A DNA stretch of 64,000 nt, taken from Dryomyza anilis (lineage: Eukaryota; Arthropoda; Insecta; Diptera; Dryomyzidae). Positions within the stretch are counted from its first letter, which is position 1, and the number at the start of each line of letters is the position of its first letter. Made by a program: the position numbers and the translations under genes. Under the pieces are notes generated by a model. That model saw only the letters and a list, made by a program, of their open reading frames with translations. It was not told the origin of the DNA and did no database searches. The stretch is from positions 6,786,659-6,850,658 of the forward strand of contig OX638135.1 of NCBI GenBank assembly GCA_951804985.1, given 5' to 3'. Of the stretch, positions 1 to 12,328 are shown piece after piece.

Positions 1-1438
1 AGATCAAAAAGATCAAAAAGATCAAAAAGATCAAAAAGATCAAAAAGATCAAAAAGATCAAAAAGATCAAAAAGATCAAAAAGATCAAAAAGATCAAAAA
101 GATCAAAAAGATCAAAAAGATCACAAGATCACAAAGATCTAAAGACCAAAAAGATCAAAAAGATCAAAGAGATCAAAAAGATCAAAAAGATCAAAAAGAT
201 CAAAAATATCAAAAAGATCAAAAAGATCAAAAAGATCAAAAAGATCAAAAAGATCAAAAAGATCAAAAATATCACAAAGATCTAAAGACCAAAAAGATCA
301 AAAAGATCAAAGAGATCAAAAAGATCAAAAAGATCAAAGAGATCAAAAAGATCAAAAAGATCAAAAATATCAAAAAGATCAAAAAGATCAAAAAGATCAA
401 AAAGATCTAAATGATCAAAAAGATCAAAAAGATCAAAAAGATCAAAAAGATCACAAGATCACAAAGATCTAAAGACCAAAAAGATCAAAAAGATCAAAGA
501 GATCACAAAGATCTAAAGACCAAAAAGATCAAAAAGATCAAAGAGATCAAAAAGATCAAAAAGATCAAAAAGATAAAAAATATCAAAAAGATCACAAAGA
601 TCTAAAGACCAAAAAGATCAAAAAGATCAACAAGATCAACAAGATCAAAAAGATCAAAAAGATCAAAAAGATCAAAAAGATCAAAAAGATCAAAAAGATC
701 AAAAAGATCAAAAAGATCAAAAAGATCAAAAAGATCAAAAAGATCAAAAAGATCAAAAAGATCAAAAAGATCAAAAAGATCAAATATATCAAAAATATCA
801 AAAAGATCAAAAAGATCAAAAAGATCAAAAAGATCAAAAAGATCAAAAAGATCAAAAAGATCAAAAAGATCAAAAAGATCAAAAAAATCAAAAAGATCAA
901 AAAGATCAAAAAAATCAAAGAGATCAAAAAAATCAAAAAAATCAAAAAGATCAAAAACATCAAAAAGATCAAAAAGATCAAAAAGATCAAAAAGATCAAA
1001 AAGATCAAAAAGATCAAAAAGATCAAAAAGATCAAAAAGATCAAAAAGATCAAAAAGATCAAAAAGATCAAAAAGATCAAAAAGATCAAAAAGATCAAAA
1101 AGATCAAAAAGATCAAAAAGATCAAAAAGATCAAAAAGATCAAAAATATCAAAAATATCAAAAAGTTCAAAAAGATCTAAAGACCAAAAAGATCAAAAAG
1201 ATCACAAGATCACAAAGATCTAAAGACCAAAAAGATCAAAAAGATCAAAGACCAAAAAGATCAAAAAGATCAAAAAGATCAAAAAGATCAAAAAGATCAA
1301 AAAGATCAAAAAGATCAAAACGATCAAAAAGATCAAAAAGATCAAAAAGATCAAAAAGATCAAAAAGATCAAAAAGATCAAAAAGATCAAAAAGATCAAA
1401 AAGATCAAAAAGATCAAAAAGATTAAAAAGATCAAAAA
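1..1438 (+). repeat. Satellite higher-order block A-B, leftmost (incomplete) copy
   Basis: This copy shows the landmark order seen again at 1439, 3245, 12329 and 18093. First comes a junction with 8-mers GATCACAA and GATCTAAA followed by GACCAAAAA (119-150). Next is GATCTAAAT (about 406). Then a pair of GATCAACAA monomers (about 625-645) and TATATC-type variants (about 781-800). It ends with a cluster of AATCAAAAA, AATCAAAGA and CATCAAAAA (about 890-965), followed by a second junction near 1203-1230. The B part is short here, with one GATCAAAAC near 1315. The landmark at 406 lies 1,329 bp before its counterpart, not 1,806 bp, so this copy differs in length from the next by loss or gain of canonical monomers. 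Confidence 0.8.
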
Positions 1439-3244
1439 GATCACAAGATCACAAAGATCTAAAGACCAAAAAGATCAAAAAGATCAAAGAGATCAAAAAG
1501 ATCAAAAAGATCAAAAATATCAAAAAGATCCAAAAGATCAAAAAGATCAAAAAGATCAAAAAGATCAAAAAGATCAAAAAGATCAAAAAGATCAAAAATA
1601 TCACAAAGATCTAAAGACCAAAAAGATCAAAAAGATCAAAGAGATCAAAAAGATCAAAAAGATCAAAGAGATCAAAAAGATCAAAAAGATCAAAAATATC
1701 AAAAAGATCAAAAAGATCAAAAAGATCAAAAAGATCTAAATGATCAAAAAGATCAAAAAGATCAAAAAGATCAAAAAGATCAAAAAGATCACAAGATCAC
1801 AAAGATCTAAAGACCAAAAAGATCAAAAAGATCAAAGAGATCACAAAGATCTAAAGACCAAAAAGATCAAAAAGATCAAAGAGATCAAAAAGATCAAAAA
1901 GATCAAAAAGATAAAAAATATCAAAAAGATCACAAAGATCTAAAGACCAAAAAGATCAAAAAGATCAACAAGATCAACAAGATCAAAAAGATCAAAAAGA
2001 TCAAAAAGATCAAAAAGATCAAAAAGATCAAAAAGATCAAAAAGATCAAAAAGATCAAAAAGATCAAAAAGATCAAAAAGATCAAAAAGATCAAAAAGAT
2101 CAAAAAGATCAAAAAGATCAAATATATCAAAAATATCAAAAAGATCAAAAAGATCAAAAAGATCAAAAAGATCAAAAAGATCAAAAAGATCAAAAAGATC
2201 AAAAAGATCAAAAAAATCAAAGAGATCAAAAAGATCAAAAAAATCAAAGAGATCAAAAAAATCAAAAAAATCAAAAAGATCAAAAACATCAAAAAGATCA
2301 AAAAGATCAAAAAGATCAAAAAGATCAAAAAGATCAAAAAGATCAAAAAGATCAAAAAGATCAAAAAGATCAAAAAGATCAAAAAGATCAAAAAGATCAA
2401 AAAGATCAAAAAGATCAAAAAGATCAAAAAGATCAAAAAGATCAAAAATATCAAAAATATCAAAAAGATCAAAAAGATCTAAAGACCAAAAAGATCAAAA
2501 AGATCACAAGATCACAAAGATCTAAAGACCAAAAAGATCAAAAAGATCAAAAAGATCAAAGACCAAAAAGATCAAAAAGATCAAAGAGATCAAAAAGATC
2601 AAAAAGATCAAAGAGATCAAAAAGATCAAAAAGATCAAAAATATCAAAAAGATCAAAAAGATCAAAAAGATCAAAAAGATCAAAAAGACCAAAAAGATCA
2701 AAAAGATCAAAAAGATCAAAAAGATCAAAAAGATCAAAAAGATCAAAAAGATCAAAAAGATCAAAAAGATCAAAAAGATCAAAAAGATCAAAAAGATCAA
2801 AAAGATCAAAAAGATCAAAAAGATCAAAAAGATCAAAAAGATCAAAAAGATCAAAAAGATCAAAAAGATCAAAAAGATCAAAAAGATCAAAAAGATCAAA
2901 AAGATCAAAAAGATCAAAAAGATCAAAAAGATCAAAAAGATCAAAAAGATCAAAAAGATCAAAACGATCAAAAAGATCAAAAAGATCAAAAAGATCAAAA
3001 AGATCAAAAAGATCAAAAAGATCAAAAAGATCAAAAAGATCAAAAAGATCAAAAAGATCAAAAAGATCAAAAAGATCAAAAAGATCAAAAAGATCAAAAA
3101 GATCAAAAAGATCAAAAAGATCAAAAAGATCAAAAAGATCAAAAAGATCAAAAAGATCAAAAAGATCAAAAAGATCAAAAAGATCAAAAAGATCAAAAAG
3201 ATCAAAAAGATCAAAAAGATCAAAAAGATCAAAAAGATCAAAAA
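1439..3244 (+). repeat. Satellite higher-order unit, 1,806 bp, copy 1
   Basis: The unit starts at GATCACAA, GATCACAAA, GATCTAAA, GACCAAAAA and ends where the same junction recurs at 3245. Internal markers are GATCCAAAA near 1529, GATCTAAAT near 1734, two GATCAACAA near 1965-1985, TATATC variants near 2121, the AATCAAAGA/CATCAAAAA cluster near 2213-2290, and a B segment with GACCAAAAA near 2686 and one GATCAAAAC near 2960. The start junction and the GATCTAAAT marker both recur exactly 1,806 bp later. That supports duplication of the whole block by unequal exchange. Confidence 0.85.
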
Positions 3245-5203
3245 GATCACAAGATCACAAAGATCTAAAGACCAAAAAGATCAAAAAGATCAAAGAGATC
3301 AAAAAGATCAAAAAGATCAAAAATATCAAAAAGATCCAAAAGATCAAAAAGATCAAAAAGATCAAAAAGATCAAAAAGATCAAAAAGATCAAAAAGATCA
3401 AAAATATCACAAAGATCTAAAGACCAAAAAGATCAAAAAGATCAAAGAGATCAAAAAGATCAAAAAGATCAAAGAGATCAAAAAGATCAAAAAGATCAAA
3501 AATATCAAAAAGATCAAAAAGATCAAAAAGATCAAAAAGATCTAAATGATCAAAAAGATCAAAAAGATCAAAAAGATCAAAAAGATCAAAAAGATCACAA
3601 GATCACAAAGATCTAAAGACCAAAAAGATCAAAAAGATCAAAGAGATCACAAAGATCTAAAGACCAAAAAGATCAAAAAGATCAAAGAGATCAAAAAGAT
3701 CAAAAAGATCAAAAAGATAAAAAATATCAAAAAGATCACAAAGATCTAAAGACCAAAAAGATCAAAAAGATCAACAAGATCAACAAGATCAAAAAGATCA
3801 AAAAGATCAAAAAGATCAAAAAGATCAAAAAGATCAAAAAGATCAAAAAGATCAAAAAGATCAAAAAGATCAAAAAGATCAAAAAGATCAAAAAGATCAA
3901 AAAGATCAAAAAGATCAAAAAGATCAAAAAGATCAAATATATCAAAAATATCAAAAAGATCAAAAAGATCAAAAAGATCAAAAAGATCAAAAAGATCAAA
4001 AAGATCAAAAAGATCAAAAAGATCAAAAAAATCAAAGAGATCAAAAAGATCAAAAAAATCAAAGAGATCAAAAAAATCAAAAAAATCAAAAAGATCAAAA
4101 ACATCAAAAAGATCAAAAAGATCAAAAAGATCAAAAAGATCAAAAAGATCAAAAAGATCAAAAAGATCAAAAAGATCAAAAAGATCAAAAAGATCAAAAA
4201 GATCAAAAAGATCAAAAAGATCAAAAAGATCAAAAAGATCAAAAAGATCAAAAAGATCAAAAATATCAAAAATATCAAAAAGATCAAAAAGATCTAAAGA
4301 CCAAAAAGATCAAAAAGATCACAAGATCACAAAGATCTAAAGACCAAAAAGATCAAAAAGATCAAAGACCAAAAAGATCAAAAAGATCAAAGAGATCAAA
4401 AAGATCAAAAAGATCAAAGAGATCAAAAAGATCAAAAAGATCAAAAAGATCAAAAAGATCAAAAAGATCAAAAAGATCAAAAAGATCAAAAAGACCAAAA
4501 AGATCAAAAAGATCAAAAAGATCAAAAAGATCAAAAAGATCAAAAAGATCAAAAAGATCAAAAAGATCAAAAAGATCAAAAAGATCAAAAAGATCAAAAA
4601 GATCAAAAAGATCAAAAAGATCAAAAAGATCAAAAAGATCAAAAAGATCAAAAAGATCAAAAAGATCAAAAAGATCAAAAAGATCAAAAAGATCAAAAAG
4701 ATCAAAAAGATCAAAAAGATCAAAAAGATCAAAAAGATCAAAACGATCAAAAAGATCAAAAAGATCAAAAAGATCAAAAAGATCAAAAAGATCAAAAAGA
4801 TCAAAAAGATCAAAAAGATCAAAAAGATCAAAAAGATCAAAAAGATCAAAAAGATCAAAAAGATCAAAAAGATCAAAAAGATCAAAAAGATCAAAAAGAT
4901 CAAAAAGATCAAAAAGATCAAAAAGATCAAAAAGATCAAAAAGATCAAAAAGATCAAAAAGATCAAAAAGATCAAAAAGATCAAAAAGATCAAAAAGATC
5001 AAAAAGATCAAAAAGATCAAAAAGATCAAAAAGATCAAAAAGATCAAAAAGATCAAAAAGATCAAAAAGATCAAAAAGATCAAAAAGATCAAAAAGATCA
5101 AAAAGATCAAAAAGATCAAAAAGATCAAAAAGATCAAAAAGATCAAAAAGATCAAAAAGATCAAAAAGATCAAAAAGATCAAAAAGATCAAAAAGATCAA
5201 AGA
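3245..5203 (+). repeat. Satellite higher-order unit, copy 2 (extended B segment)
   Basis: This repeats the marker order of the unit at 1439: GATCCAAAA near 3335, GATCTAAAT near 3540, GATCAACAA pair near 3771-3791, AATCAAAGA/CATCAAAAA cluster near 4027-4105 and a B segment with one GATCAAAAC near 4739. The B segment (about 4337-5200) is longer than in the previous copy through extra canonical monomers. It leads directly into the C block, marked by GATCTAAAT near 5205. Confidence 0.85.
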
Positions 5204-7106
5204 GATCTAAATGATCAAAAAGATCAAAAAGATCAAAAATATCAAAAAGATCACAAGATCACAAAGATCTAAAGACCAAAAAGATCAAAAAGATCAAAGA
5301 GATCAAAAAGATCAAAAATATCAAAAAGATCAAAAAGATCAAAAAGATCAAAAAGATCAAAAAGATCAAAAAGATCAAAAAGATCAAAAAGATCAAAAAG
5401 ATCAAAAAGATCAAAAAGATCAAAAAGATCAAAAAGATCATAAAGATCAAAAAGATCAAAAAGATCAAAAAGATCAAAAAGATCAAAAAGATCAAAAAGA
5501 TCAAAAAGATCAAAAAGATCAAAAAGATCAAAAAGATCAAAAAGATCAAAAAGATCAAAAAGATCAAAAAGATCAAAAAGATCAAAAAGATCAAAAAGAT
5601 CAAAAAGATCAAAAAGATCAAAAAGATCAAAAAGATCAAAAAGATCAAAAAGATAACAAGATCACAAAGATCTGAAGACCAAAAAGATCAAAGAGATCAA
5701 AGAGATCACAAAGATCTAAAGACCAAAAAGATCAAAAAGATCAAAGAGATCAAAAAGATAAAAAGAAAAAAAAGATCAAAAAGATCAAAATGATCAAAAA
5801 GATCAAAAAGATCAAAATGATCAAAAAGATCAAAATGATCAAAAAGATCAAAAAGATCAAAAAGATCAAAAAGATCAAAATGATCAAAAAGATCAAAAAG
5901 ATCAAAAAGATCAAAAAGATCAAAAAGATCAAAAAGATCAAAAAGATCAAAAAGATAAAAAGAAAAAAAAGATCAAAAAGATCAAAATGATCAAAAAGAT
6001 CAAAAAGATCAAAATGATCAAAAAGATCAAAATGATCAAAAAGATCAAAAAGATCAACAAGATCAAAAAGATCTAAAAGATCTAAAAGATCAAAAAGATC
6101 TAAAGACCAAAAAGATCAAAAAGATCAAAAAGATCAAAAAGATCAAAAAGATCAAAAAGATCAAAAAGATCAAAAATATCAAAAATATCAAAAAGATCAA
6201 AAAGATCTAAAGACCAAAAAGATCAAAAAGATCACAAGATCACAAAGATCTAAAGACCAAAAAGATCAAAAAGATCAAAGACCAAAAAGATCAAAAAGAT
6301 CAAAGAGATCAAAAAGATCAAAAAGATCAAAGAGATCAAAAAGATCAAAAAGATCAAAAATATCAAAAAGATCAAAAAGATCAAAAAGATCAAAAAGATC
6401 AAAAAGACCAAAAAGATCAAAAAGATCAAAAAGATCAAAAAGATCAAAAAGATCAAAAAGATCAAAAAGATCAAAAAGATCAAAAAGATCAAAAAGATCA
6501 AAAAGATCAAAAAGATCAAAAAGATCAAAAAGATCAAAAAGATCAAAAAGATCAAAAAGATCAAAAAGATCAAAAAGATCAAAAAGATCAAAAAGATCAA
6601 AAAGATCAAAAAGATCAAAAAGATCAAAAAGATCAAAAAGATCAAAAAGATCAAAAAGATCAAAAAGATCAAAAAGATCAAAAAGATCAAAAAGATCAAA
6701 AAGATCAAAAAGATCAAAACGATCAAAAAGATCAAAAAGATCAAAAAGATCAAAAAGATCAAAAAGATCAAAAAGATCAAAAAGATCAAAAAGATCAAAA
6801 AGATCAAAAAGATCAAAAAGATCAAAAAGATCAAAAAGATCAAAAAGATCAAAAAGATCAAAAAGATCAAAAAGATCAAAAAGATCAAAAAGATCAAAAA
6901 GATCAAAAAGATCAAAAAGATCAAAAAGATCAAAAAGATCAAAAAGATCAAAAAGATCAAAAAGATCAAAAAGATCAAAAAGATCAAAAAGATCAAAAAG
7001 ATCAAAAAGATCAAAAAGATCAAAAAGATCAAAAAGATCAAAAAGATCAAAAAGATCAAAAAGATCAAAAAGATCAAAAAGATCAAAAAGATCAAAAAGA
7101 TCAAAA
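5204..7106 (+). repeat. Satellite blocks C-D-B
   Basis: Block C (about 5204-5690) starts with GATCTAAAT and the GATCACAA/GATCTAAA/GACC junction. It is then almost purely canonical and closes with GATAACAA and GATCTGAA (5651-5680). Block D (about 5690-6110) has two copies of a GATAAAAAG, AAAAAAA insertion (5757 and 5953), each followed by a patterned set of GATCAAAAT monomers. A B segment with one GATCAAAAC (near 6715) completes the cassette. The next C block begins about 1,904 bp after this one. Confidence 0.8.
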
Positions 7107-8281
7107 AGATCTAAATGATCAAAAAGATCAAAAAGATCAAAAATATCAAAAAGATCACAAGATCACAAAGATCTAAAGACCAAAAAGATCAAAAAGATCA
7201 AAGAGATCAAAAAGATCAAAAATATCAAAAAGATCAAAAAGATCAAAAAGATCAAAAAGATCAAAAAGATCAAAAAGATCAAAAAGATCAAAAAGATCAA
7301 AAAGATCAAAAAGATCAAAAAGATCAAAAAGATCAAAAAGATCAAAAAGATCAAAAAGATCAAAAAGATCAAAAAGATCAAAAAGATCAAAAAGATCAAA
7401 AAGATCAAAAAGATCAAAAAGATCAAAAAGATCAAAAAGATCAAAAAGATCAAAAAGATCAAAAAGATCAAAAAGATCAAAAAGATCAAAAAGATCAAAA
7501 AGATCAAAAAGATCAAAAAGATCAAAAAGATCAAAAAGATCAAAAAGATCAAAAAGATCAAAAAGATCAAAAAGATCAAAAAGATCAAAAAGATCAAAAA
7601 GATCAAAAAGATCAAAAAGATCAAAAAGATCAAAAAGATCAAAAAGATCAAAAAGATCAAAAAGATCAAAAAGATCAAAAAGATCAAAAAGATAACAAGA
7701 TCACAAAGATCTGAAGACCAAAAAGATCAAAGAGATCAAAGAGATCACAAAGATCTAAAGACCAAAAAGATCAAAAAGATCAAAGAGATCAAAAAGATAA
7801 AAAGAAAAAAAAGATCAAAAAGATCAAAATGATCAAAAAGATCAAAAAGATCAAAATGATCAAAAAGATCAAAATGATCAAAAAGATCAAAAAGATCAAA
7901 AAGATCAAAAAGATCAAAATGATCAAAAAGATCAAAAAGATCAAAAAGATCAAAAAGATCAAAAAGATCAAAAAGATCAAAAAGATCAAAAAGATAAAAA
8001 GAAAAAAAAGATCAAAAAGATCAAAATGATCAAAAAGATCAAAAAGATCAAAATGATCAAAAAGATCAAAATGATCAAAAAGATCAAAAAGATCAAAAAG
8101 ATCAAAAAGATCAAAAAGATCAAAAAGATCAAAAAGATCAAAAAGATCAAAAAGATCAAAAAGATCAAAAAGATCAAAAAGATCAAAAAGATCAAAAAGA
8201 TCAAAAAGATCAAAAAGATCAAAAAGATCAAAAAGATCAAAAAGATCAAAAAGATCAAAAAGATCAAAAAGATCAAAAAGA
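7107..8281 (+). repeat. Satellite blocks C-D, second copy
   Basis: Block C (about 7107-7720) has the same ends as the copy at 5204, including the rare GATAACAA/GATCTGAA closing pair near 7690, but about 15 more canonical monomers. Block D follows with two GATAAAAAG insertions (7797 and 7993) and the same GATCAAAAT spacing. The C-D cassette recurs with an offset of 1,904 bp at its start and about 2,040 bp in D, so the difference is confined to canonical runs. Confidence 0.8.
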
Positions 8282-11081
8282 TCAAAAAGATCTAAAGACC
8301 AAAAAGATCTAAAGACCAAAAAGATCAAAGAGATCAAAAAGATCAAAGAGATCAAAAAGATCAAAAAGATCAAAAATATCAAAAAGATCAAAAAGATCAA
8401 AAAGATCAAAAAGATCAAAAAGATCAAAAATATCAAAAAGATCAAAAAAATCAAAAAGATCAAAAAGATCAAAAAGATCAAAAAGATCAAAAAGATCAAT
8501 AAGATCAAAAAGATCTAAAAGATCAAAAAGATCTAAAGACCAAAAAGATCAAAAAGATCATAGAGATCAAAAAGATCATAGAGATCAAAAAGATCAAAAA
8601 GATCAAAAAGATCAAAAAGATCAAAAAGATCAAAAAGATCAAAAAGATCAAAAAGATCAAAAAGATCAAAAAGATCAAAAAGATCAAAAAGATCAAAAAG
8701 ATCAAAAAGATCAAAAAGATCAAAAAGATCAAAAAGATCAAAAAGATCAAAAAGATCAAAAAGATCAAAAAGATCAAAAAGATCAAAAAGATCAAAAAGA
8801 TCAAAAAGATCAAAAAGATCAAAAAGATCAAAAAGATCAAAAAGATCAAAAAGATCAAAAAGATCAAAAAGATCAAAAAGATCAAAAAGATCAAAAAGAT
8901 CAAAAAGATCAAAAAGATCAAAAAGATCAAAAAGATCAAAAAGATCAAAAAGATCAAAAAGATCAAAAAGATCAAAAAGATCAAAAAGATCAAAAAGATC
9001 AAAAAGATCAAAAAGATCAAAAAGATCAAAAAGATCAAAAAGATCAAAAAGATCAAAAAGATCAAAAAGATCAAAAAGATCAAAAAGATCAAAAAGATCA
9101 AAAAGATCAAAAAGATCAAAAAGATCAAAAAGATCAAAAAGATCAAAAAAATCAAAAAGATCAAAAAGATCAAAAAGATCAAAAAGATCAAAAAGATCAA
9201 AAAGATCAAAAATATCAAAAAGATCAAAAAAATCAAAAAGATCAAAAAGATCAAAAAGATCAAAAAGATCAACAAGATCAAAAAGATCTAAAAGATCTAA
9301 AAGATCTAAAAGATCTAAAGACCAAAAAGATCAAAAAGATCAAAAAGATCAAAAAGATCAAAAAGATCAAAAAGATCAAAAAGATCAAAAAGATCAAAAA
9401 GATCAAAAAGATCAAAAAGATCAAAAAGATCAAAAAGATCAAAAAGATCAAAAAGATCAAAAAGATCAAAAAGATCAAAAAGATCAAAAAGATCAAAAAG
9501 ATCAAAAAGATCAAAAATATCAAAAAGATCAAAAAGATCAAAAAGATCAAAAAGATCAACAAGATCAAAAAGATCTAAAAGATCTAAAAGATCAAAAAGA
9601 TCTAAAGATCAAAAAGATCAAAAAGATCAAAAAGATCAAAAAGATCAAAAAGATCAAAAAGATCAAAAAGATCAAAAAGATCAAAAAGATCAAAAAGATC
9701 AAAAAGATCAAAAAGATCAAAAAGATCAAAAAGATCAAAAAGATCAAAAAGATCAAAAAGATCAAAAAGATCAAAAAGATCAAAAAGATCAAAAAGATCA
9801 AAAAGATCAAAAAGATCAAAAAGATCAAAAAGATCAAAAAGATCAAAAAGATCAAAAAGATCAACAAGATCAAAAAGATCTAAAAGATCTAAAAGATCAA
9901 AAAGATCTAAAGACCAAAAAGATCAAAAAGATCATAGAGATCAAAAAGATCATAGAGATCAAAAAGATCAAAGAGATCAAAAAGATCAAAAAGATCAAAA
10001 AGATCAAAAAGATCAAAAAGATCAAAAAGATCAAAAAGATCAAAAAGATCAAAAAGATCAAAAAGATCAAAAAGATCAAAAAGATCAAAAAGATCAAAAA
10101 GATCAAAAAGATCAAAAAGATCAAAAAGATCAAAAAGATCAAAAAGATCAAAAAGATCAAAAAGATCAAAAAGATCAAAAAGATCAAAAAGATCAAAAAG
10201 ATCAAAAAGATCAAAAAGATCAAAAAGATCAAAAAGATCAAAAAGATCAAAAAGATCAAAAAGATCATAAAGATCAAAAAGATCAAAAAGATCAAAAAGA
10301 TCAAAAAGATCAAAAAGATCAAAAAGATCAAAAAGATCAAAAAGATCAAAAAGATCAAAAAGATCAAAAAGATCAAAAAGATCAAAAAGATCAAAAAGAT
10401 CAAAAAGATCAAAAAGATCAAAAAGATCAAAAAGATCAAAAAGATCAAAAAGATCAAAAAGATCAAAAAGATCAAAAAGATCAAAAAGATCAAAAAGATC
10501 AAAAAGATCAAAAAGATCAAAAAGATCAAAAAGATCAAAAAGATCAAAAAGATCAAAAAGATCAAAAAGATCAAAAAGATCAAAAAGATCAAAAAGATCA
10601 AAAAGATCAAAAAGATCAAAAAGATCAAAAAGATCAAAAAGATCAAAAAGATCAAAAAGATCAAAAAGATCAAAAAGATCAAAAAGATCAAAAAAATCAA
10701 AAAGATCAAAAAGATCAAAAAGATCAAAAAGATCAAAAAGATCAAAAAGATCAAAAAAATCAAAAAGATCAAAAAGATCAAAAAGATCAAAAAGATCAAA
10801 AAGATCAAAAAGATCAAAAAGATCAAAAAGATCAAAAAGATCAAAAAGATCAAAAAGATCAAAAAGATCAAAAAGATCAAAAAGATCAAAAAGATCAAAA
10901 AGATCAAAAAGATCAAAAAGATCAAAAAGATCAAAAAGATCAAAAAGATCAAAAAGATCAAAAAGATCAAAAAGATCAAAAAGATCAAAAAGATCAAAAA
11001 GATCAAAAAGATCAAAAAGATCAAAAAGATCAAAAAGATCAAAAAGATCAAAAAGATCAAAAAGATCAAAAAGATCAAAAA
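8282..11081 (+). repeat. Satellite block E, marked by GATCATAGA and GATCTAAAA
   Basis: Here the junction is GATCTAAAA (single or repeated) followed by GATCTAAAGACC or GATCTAAAG. It occurs near 8515, 9287-9320, 9572-9605 and 9877-9910. Two of these junctions are followed by pairs of GATCATAGA (about 8558-8585 and 9931-9960). Between junctions the array is nearly pure for 250 to 1,100 bp. No GATCACAA junction is present in this interval, so its amplification history is separate from blocks A-D. Confidence 0.75.
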
Positions 11082-12328
11082 GATCACAAGATCACAAAGA
11101 TCTAAAGACCAAAAAGATCAAAAAGATCAAAGAGATCAAAAAGATCAAAAAGATCAAAAATATCAAAAAGATCCAAAAGATCAAAAAGATCAAAAAGATC
11201 AAAAAGATCAAAAAGATCAAAAAGATCAAAAAGATCAAAAATATCACAAAGATCTAAAGACCAAAAAGATCAAAAAGATCAAAGAGATCAAAAAGATCAA
11301 AAAGATCAAAGAGATCAAAAAGATCAAAAAGATCAAAAATATTAAAAAGATCAAAAAGATCAAAAAGATCAAAAAGATCAAAAAGATCAAAAAGATCAAA
11401 AATATCAAAAAGATCCAAAAGATCAAAAAGATCAAAAAGATCAAAAAGATCAAAAAGATCAAAAAGATCAAAAAGATCAAAAAGATCAAAAAGATCAAAA
11501 AGATCAAAAAGATCAAAAAGATCAAAAATATCACAAAGATCTAAAGACCAAAAAGATCAAAAAGATCAAAGAGATCAAAAAGATCAAAAAGATCAAAGAG
11601 ATCAAAAAGATCAAAAAGATCAAAAATATTAAAAAGATCAAAAAGATCAAAAAGGTCAAAAAGATCAAAAAGATCAAAAAGATCAAAAAGATCAAAAAGA
11701 TCAAAAAGATCAAAAAGATCAAAAAGATCAAAAAGATCAAAAAGATCAAAAAGATCAAAAAGATCAAAAAGATCAAAAAGATCAAAAAGATCAAAAAGAT
11801 CAAAAAGATCAAAAAGATCAAAAAGATCAAAAAGATCAAAAAGATCAAAAAGATCAAAAAGATCAAAAAGATCAAAAAGATCAAAAAGATCAAAAAGATC
11901 AAAAAAATCAAAAAGATCAAAAAGATCAAAAAGATCAAAAAGATCAAAAAAATCAAAAAGATCAAAAAGATCAAAAAGATCAAAAAGATCAAAAAGATCA
12001 AAAAGATCAAAAAGATCAAAAAGATCAAAAAGATCAAAAAGATCAAAAAGATCAAAAAGATCAAAAAGATCAAAAAGATCAAAAAGATCAAAAAGATCAA
12101 AAAGATCAAAAAGATCAAAAAGATCAAAAAGATCAAAAAGATCAAAAAGATCAAAAAGATCAAAAAGATCAAAAAGATCAAAAAGATCAAAAAGATCAAA
12201 AAGATCAAAAAGATCAAAAAGATCAAAAAGATCAAAAAGATCAAAAAGATCAAAAAGATCAAAAAGATCAAAAAGATCAAAAAGATCAAAAAGATCAAAA
12301 AGATCAAAAAGATCAAAAAGATCAAAAA
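11082..12328 (+). repeat. Truncated block-A starts followed by pure satellite
   Basis: The GATCACAA/GATCTAAA/GACC junction at 11082 and GATCCAAAA near 11170 match the start of the units at 1439 and 3245, but the unit stops early. The CACAAAGATCTAAAGACC junction then recurs near 11247 and 11533. Each is followed by two GATCAAAGA monomers and a shared rare TATTAAAAA monomer near 11339 and 11627. About 700 bp of almost pure satellite follows. These look like a short local duplication of the start of block A. Confidence 0.7.
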
